64,000 bases of DNA, from assembly GCF_000003855.2 (NCBI RefSeq), contig NW_003101679.1, forward strand, positions 2,393,379-2,457,378, written 5' to 3'. A program made the translations under genes and the position numbers. This DNA comes from Blastomyces gilchristii SLH14081 (lineage: Eukaryota > Ascomycota > Eurotiomycetes > Onygenales > Ajellomycetaceae). The notes below the pieces were generated by a model. The model had not been told where the DNA came from. It did not search any database and worked only from the letters and a program-made list of their open reading frames with translations. The first letter of the stretch is position 1. The number at the start of each line of letters is the position of its first letter. Shown here piece by piece: positions 10,670 to 25,080 of the stretch.

Positions 10670-11480
10670 TTCTAACTTACTTTTTCACTGAGAATATTGA
10701 GAGTTTCAGTGCTGCTTATAGTCAGAGAATCAATCAGAGTTAGAAGATTAGAGAAGAAAGAGAGAGAAGAATTAATAGTAGCAGTAGAAATATTAATAAA
10801 AGAGATGAAAAGAGAATTATCACTGTTATTAAATTTCTCATCACTGCTACTACTATTACTGACTATAACTGAATTCTTATCAAGATAATCTATAAGTCTC
10901 TGAATATACTTCATTGTTTTACACATCTTAATGATAATATAGCTAGCTTCAGTATTGACATTATTTATTAAATTTATAAGATTCTTCATCACTGATTTTT
11001 ATTCTTCAATATAACTAACTATTATTCTCAAAAGTGTATAATATACTTCAAGCTTGATAGTTCTAATATCAAGTTTTATTTTTTTAATTGTGATTTTCTT
11101 CTTTTCTATGATAACTTTTTTCTTTTCAATTTCTAATTTTATTCTTTCAATATTCAACTGAATCTTCTCAATCTTGATTTTAGCTTTTTCAGTGATACTG
11201 ATAATAATATTCAGAGCTTTCAGAGCAATAGTGATACTCTTTATATATTAAGCTTTTACTTTCTATTAGTGAGTTTTGACTTTCTTAATCTATTTTAAAA
11301 GATTTTTCACTAATTTCAATATAGCTCTCTTTATTGTTTTCTTAAAATCATTCAATATAGAAAGATAAAAGTCATGAATTCAAATTAAATTATTAACTTA
11401 TTCTTTTAATTCTTCAGAGATAATTATACATCTCTTTTTCTTATAATTATAATTTATGTAAGACTTTGAGCTTCTCTCTA
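10670..11480 (-). pseudogene. Coiled-coil-like ORF relic, unknown function
   Basis: A degenerate minus-strand reading frame. The clearest parts are a Lys/Ile/Glu heptad-like run (about 11030-11200; repeats of EKIQL, IERIKLEIEKKK, IEKKK) and a 106-codon open piece (10672-10992) starting MMKNLINLINN and ending in a Ser-rich segment. Several stops break it. I do not recognise a family. It lies inside the KDZ-like element in opposite orientation to the transposase relic and may be a second gene of the element or captured cargo. Confidence 0.35.
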
Positions 11481-12369
11481 TCTCATTATAAGTAGGAATT
11501 TAAATGATGAGAAAAAATATACTTAATACAGTACTTATATATTATTTATTTATCAGACTGCTTTATCAGAGTATTCAGACAGTTACTTATCTCTTTCTTC
11601 TGAGCTTTTACAGTGATAGCATAGATACACTTAAGTATATTATCAGTCATTTTTACTGTTACTGCTACTATTGTTACTAATGTTACTAATGTTAATATAA
11701 TGAATAAATTACTGATATTCTTAATATGCTGTGAATAAGATATCTTTGAAATTAGAACTTTTCTTATTAAAAGCTTTCTATTGCAACTGACAGAATACTA
11801 ATCTTGCTAAAGATGAGAGAGAATAGAGTGAACTGAGAATAATCTTCATAATATAATATAATTATAAGAAGAAGAAAGAAAGAAAGAAAGAAAAAGAAGA
11901 TGATAAGTTATTCTCTCTATATACATTATTGATTTATCTTTGTAGATTGTTATATAATAAATGTGAATATTTTCATATTTCACTCTTATATAATCAGTGC
12001 ATCTGACAGATTTCATCTATATCTTATTTTCAGAATAAATACTCTCTGTACAGACTATTACTGAATGAATTACTACTATTTTAAATATAAAATCATTTCT
12101 ATTAACTAAAAACATATGTTCAATACACTGTCAGAAATATATCTACAGAATTTAAGATTTATAAAAAGATTTCTCAGTACAGTGAAATCAGTGAATTCTT
12201 CACAGTCATGACTATATAAATTGAAAGATAGAGAATATAGCAACTTTCTTTAATGAATATCAAGACAAATATATTCTAATTATGTATATTAAAGTATATA
12301 TTAATTAATTTATATATAAAACTCATGAAAAATTAAATATATTAAATAGAAATAGATTGTGTTAAAAAT

Positions 12370-13260
12370 CTCTATATTAATCTATCTTTCACTGAAAGTG
12401 TCTCTGAAAATTTGATCTTTTTCTACATCTTCTCTCATACATCTGTCATCAGATATCTCTTTTTCACTGTCAGAGTATTCTGAATTGTCTCAGTAAAGTC
12501 ATCTCTGACAATTTACTGATATTTGAGAATATCACTTATAAGATCTTAGAATGTTAGAATATTTTATCATTGTAATATAACTGCAGTGAAATTTTCATTT
12601 GTGTCAGTATCATTGAATATTTTAAGCTGAATTGTAAGATTTGTATATATCTCTATTTTTCAGAATCAGTTTCTAGTTTTTCAATCTGAAGTTTTCAATT
12701 CAATGTCTTTAACTAATGAATATTCAACTTATATTTCATATATCATTGTTCTCACTCAGAGAATTGATCAAAGTCAATAACTTTTCACATTCAGTAAAAA
12801 ATCAGAAAGAACTTTTCAGTGATAAATGAATTACAGAAGTATTTAAAGATGATTGATTCTTCATAGTAGTTATGTAATTCAATTACTATCAAACTTTCTC
12901 TGCTCTTTATCTTTTCTCATTGAATATGATTCTATATTAATATATAGTTCACTAAGTTAGTCAGAAAAGTTTAGATTTCTCTGAGATATCTGACTGAAAG
13001 AGTAGAAATTTTTCTAAGATTTCTCACTGAAAAGTTGATATTTTCTATCAGTGATTTGTCATAACTCATCAGAGATTTAAGATATTTCACTGACAGCTCA
13101 AGATTTTCACTGACAGCTTAAGATTTTCACTGACAGCTCAAGATTTCTCATCAGAGACTTGATATATCTCACTGAAAAGTTGAGAATTCTTATTAGAGGT
13201 TTAAGATATTTCACTGAAAAGCTGTTATTTTTGCTAAAATCTAAATACTGAGTGAGAATA
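12370..13260. repeat. Degenerate short tandem repeats ('ttcactgacagctcaagat')
   Basis: Between about 13070 and 13160 a 23-24-bp unit recurs three times almost exactly, with looser relatives before and after ('tctcactgaaaagttgag'). The wider stretch is AT-rich with no usable ORF. It lies within the KDZ-like element, between its two coding relics. Confidence 0.5.
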
Positions 13261-13999
13261 CTACTTGTCTTCATTTCTTTTAGAGTTTGAAGCTTTCATA
13301 TTTTAATCACATTCAGCATCATGATCCTGCTGAATGAAAATATGTATGAAGTTTTATCTTTTATTTTTATCACACTTGCAACTGTCTGATTCAAATTATC
13401 TTTATTAAAAGAAAGAAAATACATTCACTTTGTCTTCAGATGCAGACACTGCTCTGTTGACTGAATGTTCTTCTCATACATTTCTGCATTCAGATGCCGG
13501 GTTCAGTGATGCCTTTTTAATAGACTGCTTAATATCAGTGATGTGTTTGACTTCTTCTCATCTAACTGATATTTATCATTGCTATCATTATATTCATTCT
13601 ATATTCAGATATATCAATATCAGATTTCTTTTGAAATCAGTGATTTGTCTTATTAAATCTATCAGATGAGAGAGTTTGAAGAGATCTAGTAGAGTAGAAT
13701 TCATGATAATATTCATTTTCAGAATCTTGATAAAACTCTGATAAATTTATAATATGAATTTTAACAAATTGCAGGAATATAATTTTGAAACAAAGAAAGT
13801 AGTTTGATTATTAATATTAAATTAATGTACATTGTCACTGATTACAGCTCTTATTAATATATCTCTTTTTAATAATTCAATCACATCTCTTTATTTTATC
13901 AAGATTACTCATTCACTTCATTTATATCTTTTCAACTACGCAACTTTTTTCTACAAATCATATCAGAAAGTAACATGTTGTATCTGTTTAATTAAAATC

Positions 14000-16900
14000 T
14001 GAAACACTATCTGCTATCTGTCTCTAGACAAGAATTTGAGAATGATCAATCAGAATTTCAATCTCAGAACTCTCTTTTTCCAGAAACTGCAAATGAAGAT
14101 TTCACTGAAAGTGATTCTGATAATGATGCTTCTGATGAAGAAGTATTGCTATTTTCAGTAAGTTTATTACTTTTGATATCTCTATTGTTATAATAACTAA
14201 CATTCTCTAAAGACAGAGTCATATAATGAGAATGCTGCTGATAATATTAAGTATATTGAGTGACTTTTGAACACAGCTACTCAGAAGAATATTTTCAAAA
14301 ATGATGATTAAGAGAATTCTGATAAGTCAGTCACTGATGATATTAAAATATCAGTTGCTGATGCAATTGCTGTTACTATTACTGATTAATTTGTTGATTC
14401 TGATTTAGCAATTGGTATATCTCATAAACATAGTAACTTTGAAATGAATTCATTTATTCTGATAATGAGACTCTGAGCTGAACAGTCAGATATTTCTCAA
14501 AAAAACTACAAATCATTAATGTAAATTCTGCATTTATTGAAGAATACATCACTGATAAGTCTACTCTCAGAAGATCTCTCAACTCTGAAAAAGTAATACA
14601 GAGCACAATTTCTGATTTTATCAGTTAAGAAAACCTCAATTTCAATAGTATTATCAATACAAATATCAACTCTGAGTTCTGCTCAGAAAAATCTCACTGA
14701 ATTCTTTATGAGATTACTCTACTTCTAAAATCTGATTCTCTTGATATCTGCTCTTCTCAAATTCCCAACTTTTCAGCAATAAATGCATATAGAAATGACA
14801 GAAATTGTCAACAATTTCACAGAGTTATGATAATCTCACAGTTAAGAAAGCTTAGTTAAATATTATTCTAATGACTTTGCATGATATTCATCAAATAAAC
14901 CTATTTTTTCTTCTGATTTTATTCAGTATCAGTGTGAGAATCTTGAATGTGTTTGCAAAGCAGAGTTAAATGATACATCTCATATTGAGAGAGTGTATTT
15001 TATCAGACATGATCACTGACATTCGGATATAAGGTCTTATATAATAGTTCTGAAAGTTTAAGAAGCTGTTCACTATACTCTGCAGACTGTACAAAGATTA
15101 CTGTTCTTGAATTCATCATTTAGTCTCTTCAAAATAATCACAATAAAGAATGAAATGAAATATATCTCAATTACTCAAGTTCTTGATTAACTTAATATTT
15201 ATATAAATACAGTATTTGAATCAGGTTCTGATCTGTCAGTATATGAGAGTCAAGATCAGTATTTTCTTCACTGAGTCATGAGAATTGAAACTGAAGTTGT
15301 TAAGATATAACTATATTACAAATCTTCACTGATTCAGACTGAGTTGAAAATTGTAGCATATGAATAAGATCTTTTGAAAAGCATGTTTTATTCTGATATA
15401 CAAGTTATTTTCCTGTCATATCAATTATTTATTGATGAATTTGATTTATATCAGAACATGTATCAAAGCTTGATGAGTTTTTATTTAATTTCTGCACTGA
15501 GTGCTGTTGAACATTTAAAGTAAAATAATATTTTTACTCTAATCTTTGATTTTCATAATATCAATTTTTCTGATACAGTTGCTGCATTATCACAAGACTT
15601 ATCTATATTGAATTGTGAGAGAATTATGATGAATATTGATGAAAAAAAGAAGAGAGTGATTGCATTTTATATTGCATTTCTTGAAGATATGCTGCGGTAA
15701 AATAGTAATACAGAGATCAAAGAATTAACAGTAAGAAGATCATGCTGAAACTGCTTTATTAATGATAAGAATCAACTGAATCTGAACTATAATCTATACA
15801 ATAACAGCTGATTTCACTACTATATATAATATCTTCTGGCTAAACTGAATGATCTGCTGAATCTCACACATAGAGACTAAATATATCAAGAGCAAGAAAT
15901 GATATCACAGACTGTATCTCTTTTTCAGATATATTTAAGTTTGAATTTAATCTCTTTTTTCTCATCTGATTCATGTCATAGTGAGTTCACTGATATATCA
16001 GAGATTTTGCACTTATTGCTGATCAGTACTGTCTTATCACTGTATAATCAGCTAGAATACTTTTAAATACTGTAGATATTCTCTTTTTCTCACAGTTGAA
16101 ATCATCTACAGTCACTGATCACTCATCTTAAGAAGTATCAGCTTCAAGAACATGCTCAAGCTTCAATCATTATATCTCTTATCTTGCAGTGTAAGCTCAG
16201 AGAGAAATGACTCAGTTCAGTGATTAAGTAGATTATTTCTGCAGCATTTTCAGCATCAAATCAATCATCTATTGATTTTATTATTCAGATATATGCAGTC
16301 ATTATAAGAAGTAATAATCTATTAATATCTCAATTACTGAGAGAAAATGATTCTGAAGTGACTTATTAAATTATACGGAGAGCTCACTGATAACTACAAT
16401 TTCTTATTAAAGTAGCAGTAAGAGTAGCAGTGATATTTAAGCTATCTTAAGCTAGTTCAGTTGTTAGTCATCAGTCATTCCCTGCTCTAACTATGAGCAC
16501 TGTCATCACACATATCAGTGATTATATAAAAAAACCAAAGCTTATATAATATATTAAGAGATAGCTGAATATGCATATTAATTTATACTATATTAAGTAG
16601 ATTAAAGAATATATAGTATTCAATAACTGCAATGTTCTGATGAAAGAGAACAAGCATCAGAACTATAAGAATCTAGTACAGTGAATAAATTATTAAGATA
16701 TATAAAAGACACTGCTCTTACAGAAGAGCTTTTACTGAACTTTGTAACTAGTATTAAAAGATTTCTTTGACAGCTCTGATATATGTCTGATATATAAGAT
16801 TCAAGATTTGTATACAGTTTATTCAGTACTGTTTAATAATCTGCTGAGAATGAATAAAGAAGCTGAAGATAAGAATAATAATTTACTAAACTACTCTATC

Positions 16901-17520
16901 AAGTTAAAGTTAATAAAAGATTATATTACTCTGAACATTTTTGATCATCTATTATTAAGTAAGATATCAGAGAAAGTCAGTATATAATATATAAATCTCT
17001 TCAAGCTTGAATTACTTCATTCATTTCTTAATAAGCTACAAGAATTCTATGACACTGATTGAAATAAGTTCTCAGTTTTGAAACCAGATTATTATTCAAT
17101 ACTTTTCTATAATAAGTTAATATTCTCAGTTCAGTATGTCTATTCAATCAATTAATTAATCAATCAGTTATTGACTTGCTATCATATAAATCAGAGATCA
17201 CATTCACTGAATCTCTCTCATGAAAGAGAATATTATTCAATATCAGAGAGCAGAGCTTGATCAGATTATAATTATATTTATTCATGAAATAAGTGAAGTT
17301 AAGTGAATTTTCTTTACACTTATTTCTCTACATCTTGTCATGCATGATTATCTACTGAATCTGCTGATTTTACAAGAGAATTCTGATAATTACACTATTA
17401 TTAGACTGTCAGTGATTTGAAAGACAGTATTGTATAACATTTTAATACAGAATAGTGATAAAAATGATAATCATTTAATATATAAGTCTTGAGTAATAAA
17501 ATATTTGTATTACAATTGAA
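14000..17520 (+). pseudogene. KDZ-type (Kyakuja-Dileera-Zisupton) transposase-like relic
   Basis: Joined over stops and frame changes, the plus strand gives segments that I recognise from memory as a large fungal protein family of this type: around 15440-15680 (residues SLMSFYLISALSAVEHL, then VIAFYIAFLEDML); around 16110-16200 (HLKKYQLQEHAQASIII); and around 16560-16700 (HINLYYIK, NNCNVLMKENKH). Upstream is an acidic Ser/Asp-rich segment near 14020-14150. About 1,100 codons would be covered. Family assignment rests on pattern memory only; a profile search is decisive. The gene is dead. Confidence 0.5.
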
Positions 17521-17861
17521 ATATCTCATTTCTTTAAATAGATAGTTGATGAATAGTAGCTGAGTAATAGCTAACTAGCTTAATAGTATATTGATTTCAC
17601 TGATAGAACAGTATACAGTATCTCATATTATCTTAGTAGTATTCTGATGATAGCATCTGTCAATTATATAGTTACTGAGTAGTGTCATGATAATATTAGA
17701 AAGTTCTGCACTATCTCAACATTATCTTGATATTTAATATTCAGTAATGTGTTACTGAATATAATGATGGAATATGTGTTACAATCAGTGACATATGACA
17801 TGAGTGAAACGGTGAATTTATAGTGTAATCACTGTAAATTAACCCTACATTCTTCCCGTAT

Positions 17862-17911
17862 GAATAGGTTAGGGTGGCACGTGACTAGAATAAATGTAGT
17901 AATCATCAACA
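17862..17911 (-). repeat. Copia-1 3' LTR, proximal piece
   Basis: On the minus strand the LTR begins TGTTGATGATTAC at 17911, preceded by the purine tract AAGGAGAGG, and breaks off after CCTATTCAT at the KDZ-like insertion. Confidence 0.85.
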
Positions 17912-19928
17912 CCTCTCCTTGCTACACTGTGACCTATAAGCCGCCACCCGGAGCCTTTCCCATTCTCAAATCTTTCAAAAATGTAATAATAATTAATTAC
18001 ATCAATCAGACTCTGATTTCTGCATTAGAAAAGACATTCATACAGTAATAACTATAAAAATCAAGAAATACATGCAAAATTCATTGATCTGCTATATCAT
18101 TATTATCATTCAATTATTTCTTCTCAATTTTCTGAATGTTAATTCTTTTGATAAAATCTTCACATGCAGGCTTCATCAGTGACTTGATAAGTCTATCAGC
18201 TATGTTCACTATAGAATTAACATGTTTTATCATGATTTCTTCTTTTTCAGTCAAATTGTGAAGAATATAATATCTCATCTCAATGTGATATAATCTTTAT
18301 GTTAAGAATTTCTCCTTTACTAGATTGATTACTTTCTTATTATCAACTTATAGATGTGAGTATATTTTTGCTTTTTCATCATTCATCAATCTGATGTCAT
18401 ATAATATATTATTCAACTAAATTATCTTATAAGCTATCTCACTAGCTACAATATATTCAGCTTCTGTGATTGATTTAGTGATAGATGTCTGTCTCTGCAA
18501 TTATTATGAGACTGATGACTTATTAATCAATATATTATAATCAGTAGTCAATTTGTATTAAGAATCTGCTCCTGCTCAGTCTGAATTGCAGTATATTACA
18601 GAACTCAGACTCTTATCACTGATCTTCTTTCTGTATAATATATTATAATTTTTCATCTTTTTGACATAATATAGGACATGCTTCAACACTGTCCAACATG
18701 CTTTGTATGAATACAAGTTAAAATGTGAGAGATAGTTGACTGTGAACATCAGATCTGATCAGCTGCTCGAGACTAAATATTACAATAATTTCAATTCTTG
18801 ATGATATCTTGTAGCTGTAAAGTTATCATTCAATTCTCTCTTCTCATCAGGTGAGAATTCCAGTTATATGCTGACTGTCATCAGAGTGTCAGCTGGATTT
18901 ATCTTATTCAAGCTGAAATCTTCAAGAATCTTCTTAATATAACAGCTCTGTGTAACTGCTAGATCATCATTTCTCTGGTATTTGATCTTCATTTCAAGAT
19001 ATGACTTAGTCTCTTTGATCTTCTTTGTCTTAAATCTCTTTGCAATCTTTCTTAATACTCAGTTTAATTGCTGTTCTTGAGATTCTGTCATCTGACTATC
19101 ATTGACATGCAATATTAGATAGATCTTATAAACAGAGTGATATAGAAATCTACTGTCATAAGATGATATCTTGAATCTCAATGTAGTCAGATGCTCTGTT
19201 ATGAGTAAATATTATATTCTTATACCTTGCTTCATTTTATATAGACTCTGATGAAGTAGTCTCACTTACTCTTCTATATTATGTTTAATATCTATGAGCA
19301 GTTGTATATAGATAATCTCATTCTGAGATAATATATCATTCAAAAACGCGGATACATAGTCAATTGATTTAATATTCCATTCTTTAACAGTTGATATAGT
19401 GAATAGAATATGTGATATAGACTCTGATATCACTGCAGTATACAATCTTGTATAATTAATACTCTGCTGTTGTAAGAATTCTCTAATTATTCAGTAAGTT
19501 CTGAAATGAATGATTTCTTCCTTATTATTGAATTTCTGATCATATACTCATTTATCTGTAAGAATATCTATTTTCAGAGCCTTCTCAATGATAATATATA
19601 TCTTCTTCTATTCAAATATCTTAATCTTCTTTTTCATTGTCTTATGTCAATAGTCTCAGTCTGAGCTTCTCTTGACTTCTGTCAGTGTAGTTGATCAGTC
19701 TGTCAGAATACTTAGAACAGAATCATTCTTATTAACAGAGTCTTCAGACTCTTTATTCATAACAAGCTATGTCTCATTATTTAGAAGATAGATTGAATCA
19801 ATTGCACTCTTCAAGTTCTCATTGACAATTATCTTCAAAACATCTGACTTTTTCTTTATAAGTCTTCTTAGAAGGCAGTATTACTATCTCTCTCTGACAT
19901 TCAGAATATTCAATTTATTAGACAATTC
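17912..19928 (-). pseudogene. Copia-1 pol, RT and RNase H part, mutated
   Basis: Aligns in opposite orientation with copia-2 39170-41099. Order on the minus strand: end of integrase (19840), RT (about 19600-18950, including the ...LTLYVNDYQ... catalytic region equivalent to YVDD), then RNase H (about 18700-18150) and a C-terminal Lys-rich tail. Many TGA and TAA stops result from G-to-A changes. The 17860-18048 plus-strand ORF is a shadow. Confidence 0.75.
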
Positions 19929-20248
19929 TGTAAGAGGTCTACGCTGAATAGATTGATATGATATTGATAGGTCTTATATAACAAAGAGAAAAACATTAGA
20001 GAAGGAAAGAAAGAGAAAGTGTGAGAATCAGTGATCAGAGTGAATATTTATACATGTACACAGTAGCGTACACAGTGGAACTTCAGAGTGAAAGAATAGG
20101 GGTTTTTGTACATGATGAAGCTTCAGAGTGAAAGAATAGAAATTCTGTAGATTTTTAACTGAGGATCAGTGACTGAGAATCAGAGCAGTAGAAATCTGTG
20201 AAGTGTAATGAAATAGTCTATATGATTGATTGAGTGCAGCCCGTCACA
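19929..20248 (-). repeat. Gypsy-1 3' LTR (320 bp)
   Basis: Same length as the 5' LTR at 25394-25713 but more heavily mutated: GC-rich words such as 'ggaacttcggggtggaag' in the 5' LTR appear here as 'ggaacttcagagtgaaag'. Confidence 0.9.
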
Positions 20249-20299
20249 TTAGTCTTCCCTCTCTTTCTTGATCATATGTAGCTCTCATTGATCAAGAGC

Positions 20300-23200
20300 T
20301 GTGATCTCAGATAACACAGAACACAGAGTTGAGATCAGACAATTATAGCAGACTCATTTCATAAGATATTGTCAGCTGCAGCTGCAGAATCTCTTATCAA
20401 GAATATCTTCAATCTCTCATTCAAGTTTATTATCTTCTTCTATGATTTCTGGCAGCTGTCAGTTGAAAGTCAGTTAAGAAGAAAATGAATTAGTGACAGT
20501 GCAGCAGAGCAAGCTTGTATGAAAGATATTATAAATCTCTGATAATGTATCAAGACAGTAGTTATGACTGTCTAGAACTTCTATCACTTTATACTTTGTG
20601 AAATAGTAATTCAGTATGTGAGATGAGTGTGTGATTTATATATTCTTAAGATTCAATTATATCAGATCTTCTATCTTATATTGCTTAGCAGAGTCTTGAT
20701 AAACATTGATTCAATCTTCTTAATTTCATTTATCACTCATCATTAAGGCTTCTGCTTAATCACAGATATCTCAGAGTTTTATTACTACATTGTCAATAAT
20801 CTGAATTGAACTGCAGAAATTCAGTGTGAAATGTATGATCTTTAGAAGATTCAGTACTTTCATATAATATTTATGTATAAGAAAGAACAGGCTCATACCT
20901 GTTGAAACAGCATCTCAGTCATTGATAATAACTTCAGTGTGTAGAAGAAGATCATATCAATTATCTTATAAGTAGTTACAGAACTTATAAAGATAATTCT
21001 TTATAATCTGAATTGTTTATTCTGATGCATCATTGATCTCAGAGTGATAGACAGTTAACAGACAGTGTATAATCTTGAGAACTTGACAGATTCTTGTTCA
21101 GAGAATGCTTATGAATTGACAGCTCTAATCTGATACTATAGATCTCAGTAATTCATATATCTGATAGAATAGACTTCTTAGAAATGCTTCAGTGACTTGT
21201 TCAGTATTTATCTTATCACAGAGTTTCAATATTATACTCTTACTCAATCAGTTCACAATGATCAGAACATTTCTACAGTTCTTACTCTGAGAGAGATCAA
21301 CAGTAAAGTCAATTATCACATCTCATCAGATTCTATCAGAGATATTAAGTGATTTCAGCAGGTCTTTTCTATGATTCTTTCACAAGATGATGAAGAAATA
21401 ATAGTTACAGTTTCAGATGAAATGTCTGATACTGTTTAATATCTCAGATCAGTAGAACTCTTAAGAGATTATTTAATACAGTTATTCTCACTCTGAATAG
21501 CTGATCATACAAGAGTCATGTATCTCTTATATTTTTCAGATGTATAAGAGTTCAGAGTGAGAGACTCAGTGTCATTTACAGAATCATAGAGTGTTATTAT
21601 TATCAATTAAACATTCTGAGATATTGATTCTTATATGTAGTTCTGAGAGAAATCAGAATGCTTCTTATTCTACTGTTTTGATAAGTGCTTGAAGAAGCTC
21701 ATCAGTTTGAGCTGCTGTATATCATAGTTCATCTAATATAGATTCAGAAGAAGTTGAGATATCAGTGACAGTTCTAATCTGAGAAGTATGTATAGTGTCA
21801 TAAGCTATTTTATCTTGATTAACTACTATCTTCAGATTCAAGAGCTGATGCTCTCAGTTCATTCAGTGAGTATCTGTTACATCAGATAGCATATCTTGCT
21901 TCTATTATAAGAGAGCATCTGTCATTGAGTTCTGACTGCCAGAACAGTATTGTATTGTAAAATGAAAGTAGCTTAAGAACTTAGATTATTACATCTGTTA
22001 TTCAGTGAGTTTACAGATAGTTATAAAGTGCTTGAGATTCTTATGATCTGTAATTATCTCAAATTTGAAGATGCTTCAGAGTTTAAAGTCTCATTCTTCT
22101 AGACAGTATGCAATTATGAGAAGTTTCTTGTCATAGATTTCATAATTGCATTCAGTGAGACTCAGTTTCTTAGACATGAAGACACATAATTGTAAGATAT
22201 CTTTATTATCATATTGCAATATAGCTTCTTCTGTGATATAGTCAGAGAAATCAGCTTTAATAACTATCTCACAATCAGAATTGAATGTTATCAGTAGAGA
22301 AGTATTAATGAATATCTTCTTTATCTGTATAAATGCAGCTTCAGTGTCTGCTGATCATTGAAATACTGAGTCTTTCTTAGTAAGTTCTGTGAGTGATCTT
22401 ATAATATCTGAGAAGTTTTGTATACACTGATAGAAGTTAGTGAATTCAATGAAGCTTTATACATCTTTCACAGTATGTGAAGCCTCTCACTTGAGAATGA
22501 CAGAGACTTTCTCAGAATTCATTTGAATTTCCTTATCAGCTTCTATGATGAAACCTAGGTATTTTATACTCTTGACTTTGAAGTCATACTTGTCAATATC
22601 TATTAATAGTTCTGTCTCTTGTAATTATTGTAATATCTTTTACACATGTTCTTGATATTCTTTTCAGAATTCATCAGTGAAGATGAGAATGTCATCTAGA
22701 TATACAGATATAAACTTATTAAGAAAATCTCAGAGTACTCAGTTGATATACTTCTGAAATGTACTGAGAGTTTTAGTCAGTTCAAAGAGTGTGACTACTC
22801 ATTTGAAGAGACTGTAATATGTTTCAAATACTGTAAGCTATTCATCTTCTTCAGTGATATGAATCTTATGAAATGCAGTGATGATATCTAGCTTTGTAAA
22901 TCATTGAGCTCATCTGATACATGCTAGGGTTTCATTGATAAAAGATAAGAGATAGTAATCTTTCTTTGTCAATCTGTTCAGATCTTAATAGTTCACACAG
23001 AATCAGAGTTCTTCATCTGACTTCTTTGCAAAGAGAATAGAAGCTGCAGTGAAAGAGTTGTTAATATGTATAAATCTCTTATTCAACAGATCATTGAGTG
23101 TCTTTCAAAGAAGAAGAAGTTCATCTTGAGACATATTATAAAGAAAGTCTCATGATAATTCAGAGTTCTTATTATTCTTCTTTTCTAACTTGATACTATG

Positions 23201-25080
23201 ATTCACCCCTGAGTCTTGTAAAGAAGATATATTTATAATATTATCTTGTCAGAAGATATCTAGATATTCATGATATTATTGAGAGAGTTTTATGTAAGAA
23301 TCTGTTATTATAGTACAGAATAACTTATCTGAAGCTTTCTTGATATTGACCAGACTGATGAAATAGATTGATATATAATCTTGCTATCAGTGACTTTATC
23401 AGTGACTCTATCAGTGATTTTGATGATAACTTCTTTTTCAGAGTATTTTATAAGTGTTGACAGAGATCTGTGTAAGATTCATAGTCTTGTGAATATTATC
23501 TTTGTGAATTCTATCATTGTTAGAGAATATTAAGCTCCTGTTTTAAGTATTCAATAAGATGACTTGTTCAGATAGTCAGATAAGTTCTAGTATGAGATTA
23601 TAGTCAAGATTATTAACTTTGTATGCATAGACATTTTCACATTGATGTTCTTTAATATCTATGTTTAGTTTCACCATGTAATGAGTGTAATTGTCTTTTA
23701 AATCATCAAATCCTGTGAGGAGTCAGGGTCTTGATGAGAGAATACACTGAAGGTTATAATATCTTATGATTGAAGATTTAATCATTGTGTAATGACATAG
23801 ACTGCTGTCTATCATGGCTTTTATATTATACATATTATCTATCACAGTAGATACAAGAATTGCATTCATTGTCATTTTCTCTTTAAATCATTGTTGTCTG
23901 ACCTCTTCAAGATCCTGCTTGTGAATTTGAACAGAAGCTAATCTTTTCCCTGTTTCATCAGAGTATTCTTATAGTTCTCTTCTGAATTCTTCTCTAATGT
24001 AATATGATTGACACAGACAGATGTTGATTCATTCTTTGAGTGAGAAGGCATATAGACTGATTGATAGTTGAAAGCAATGTGTCTTGATCAGTTACAGTTG
24101 ATGTACACTTCTCATTAACATTGATCAGTGACTTCTTTGAGAGTGATCTCAGAGACTCAGAAGCCTGTTCAGATGATGAAGACTCTTGCTTATATATAGA
24201 CATTTGAGTCTACTCAGTTCATAGCATCTGTATCATTATTGTTATTTCTCAGCACAGATGTATGAGTGACTGAGTTATTTCTCAGTGCAAGTGTGTAAAT
24301 GTTCCATCTTCTATCACTGTTCTGTATACTCTTGAGCTTGATAAGATAATCATTCAATGTTCAGAGCTGTGTGCAGAAGCCTTCATAAGTTAAGTCTTTA
24401 TTTATACTTATAAGAGTCTGTAAGAGTTTGAAAGTTAATGTCTTCTTGAGCATACTAATCTTTATTCAATTCTCTCAAGATTGATCACCTGCTTCTAAGA
24501 TCTTAATGTTGAAGTCAGAGATAAATGTTGTAAGAGAAGTGTTTCTCTCTCAGATGTTCTGTAATCAATCTAACACTTTCTATTATATGATAGTGACTCA
24601 GAACAGAATATCAAGATATTTGATAATATTATCAGATGTTTACAACACTGATTCACATGCTTTCATTTATGAATAAAACTTCTGTTTCACATGATACTTT
24701 AATCATTCATTGATATATCAATCTTGATTGATTAGTGAACTGATGACATCTTTATTCACACTCAGTTTCACAAGCATTTTCATTCTTCATGATGAGTAGA
24801 GAGTGAGATTAGAAGTATTGAAATATATAGAAGTATCTAAGTGTTCTTTCAGTACTTTTATATTTAATTCTGTCAGTATTGAAATTGTCTGTACAGAGGT
24901 TTCTTGTTGAGATAGTCATTAAATTTCTTCATGTTAATGTTGTTGAGTTGCATACATATCAGCTATTTATTGTTATTGTAATTTCAATATTGCTCAGAGT
25001 CACTGTGATATCACATCTATACTCACATTCAAGAGTTCTCTCATATTATTGTTAGACATAATTATATCATTTATCAGATG
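20300..25080 (-). pseudogene. Gypsy-1 gag-pol, mutated
   Basis: Order on the minus strand: gag relic (about 25080-23900, including a 69-codon open piece 23994-24203), protease/linker, RT (about 23200-22480), RNase H (22480-21950), integrase (about 21800-20700) and a chromodomain relic (about 20460-20330). The RT catalytic region still reads KFISVYLDDILIF near 22700, so the YLDD motif survives. The chromodomain relic resembles the better-seen one in gypsy-2. Numerous stops preclude expression. Confidence 0.75.

Larger units (their letters stand above)
10181..17861 (+). mobile_element. KDZ-like DNA transposon relic inside copia-1 3' LTR
   Basis: A 7.7-kb insertion splitting the copia LTR between its ...CTATTCAT and TTAGTG... 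halves. Imperfect terminal inverted repeats of about 22 bp start ATACCGGAAAAACGTAGG on the left and ATACGGGAAGAATGTAGG on the right, read inward, with about 18 of 22 positions matching. A convincing target duplication is not seen. The interior is heavily mutated, with a transposase-like relic on the plus strand in its right half and a coiled-coil-like relic on the minus strand in its left half. Confidence 0.6.
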
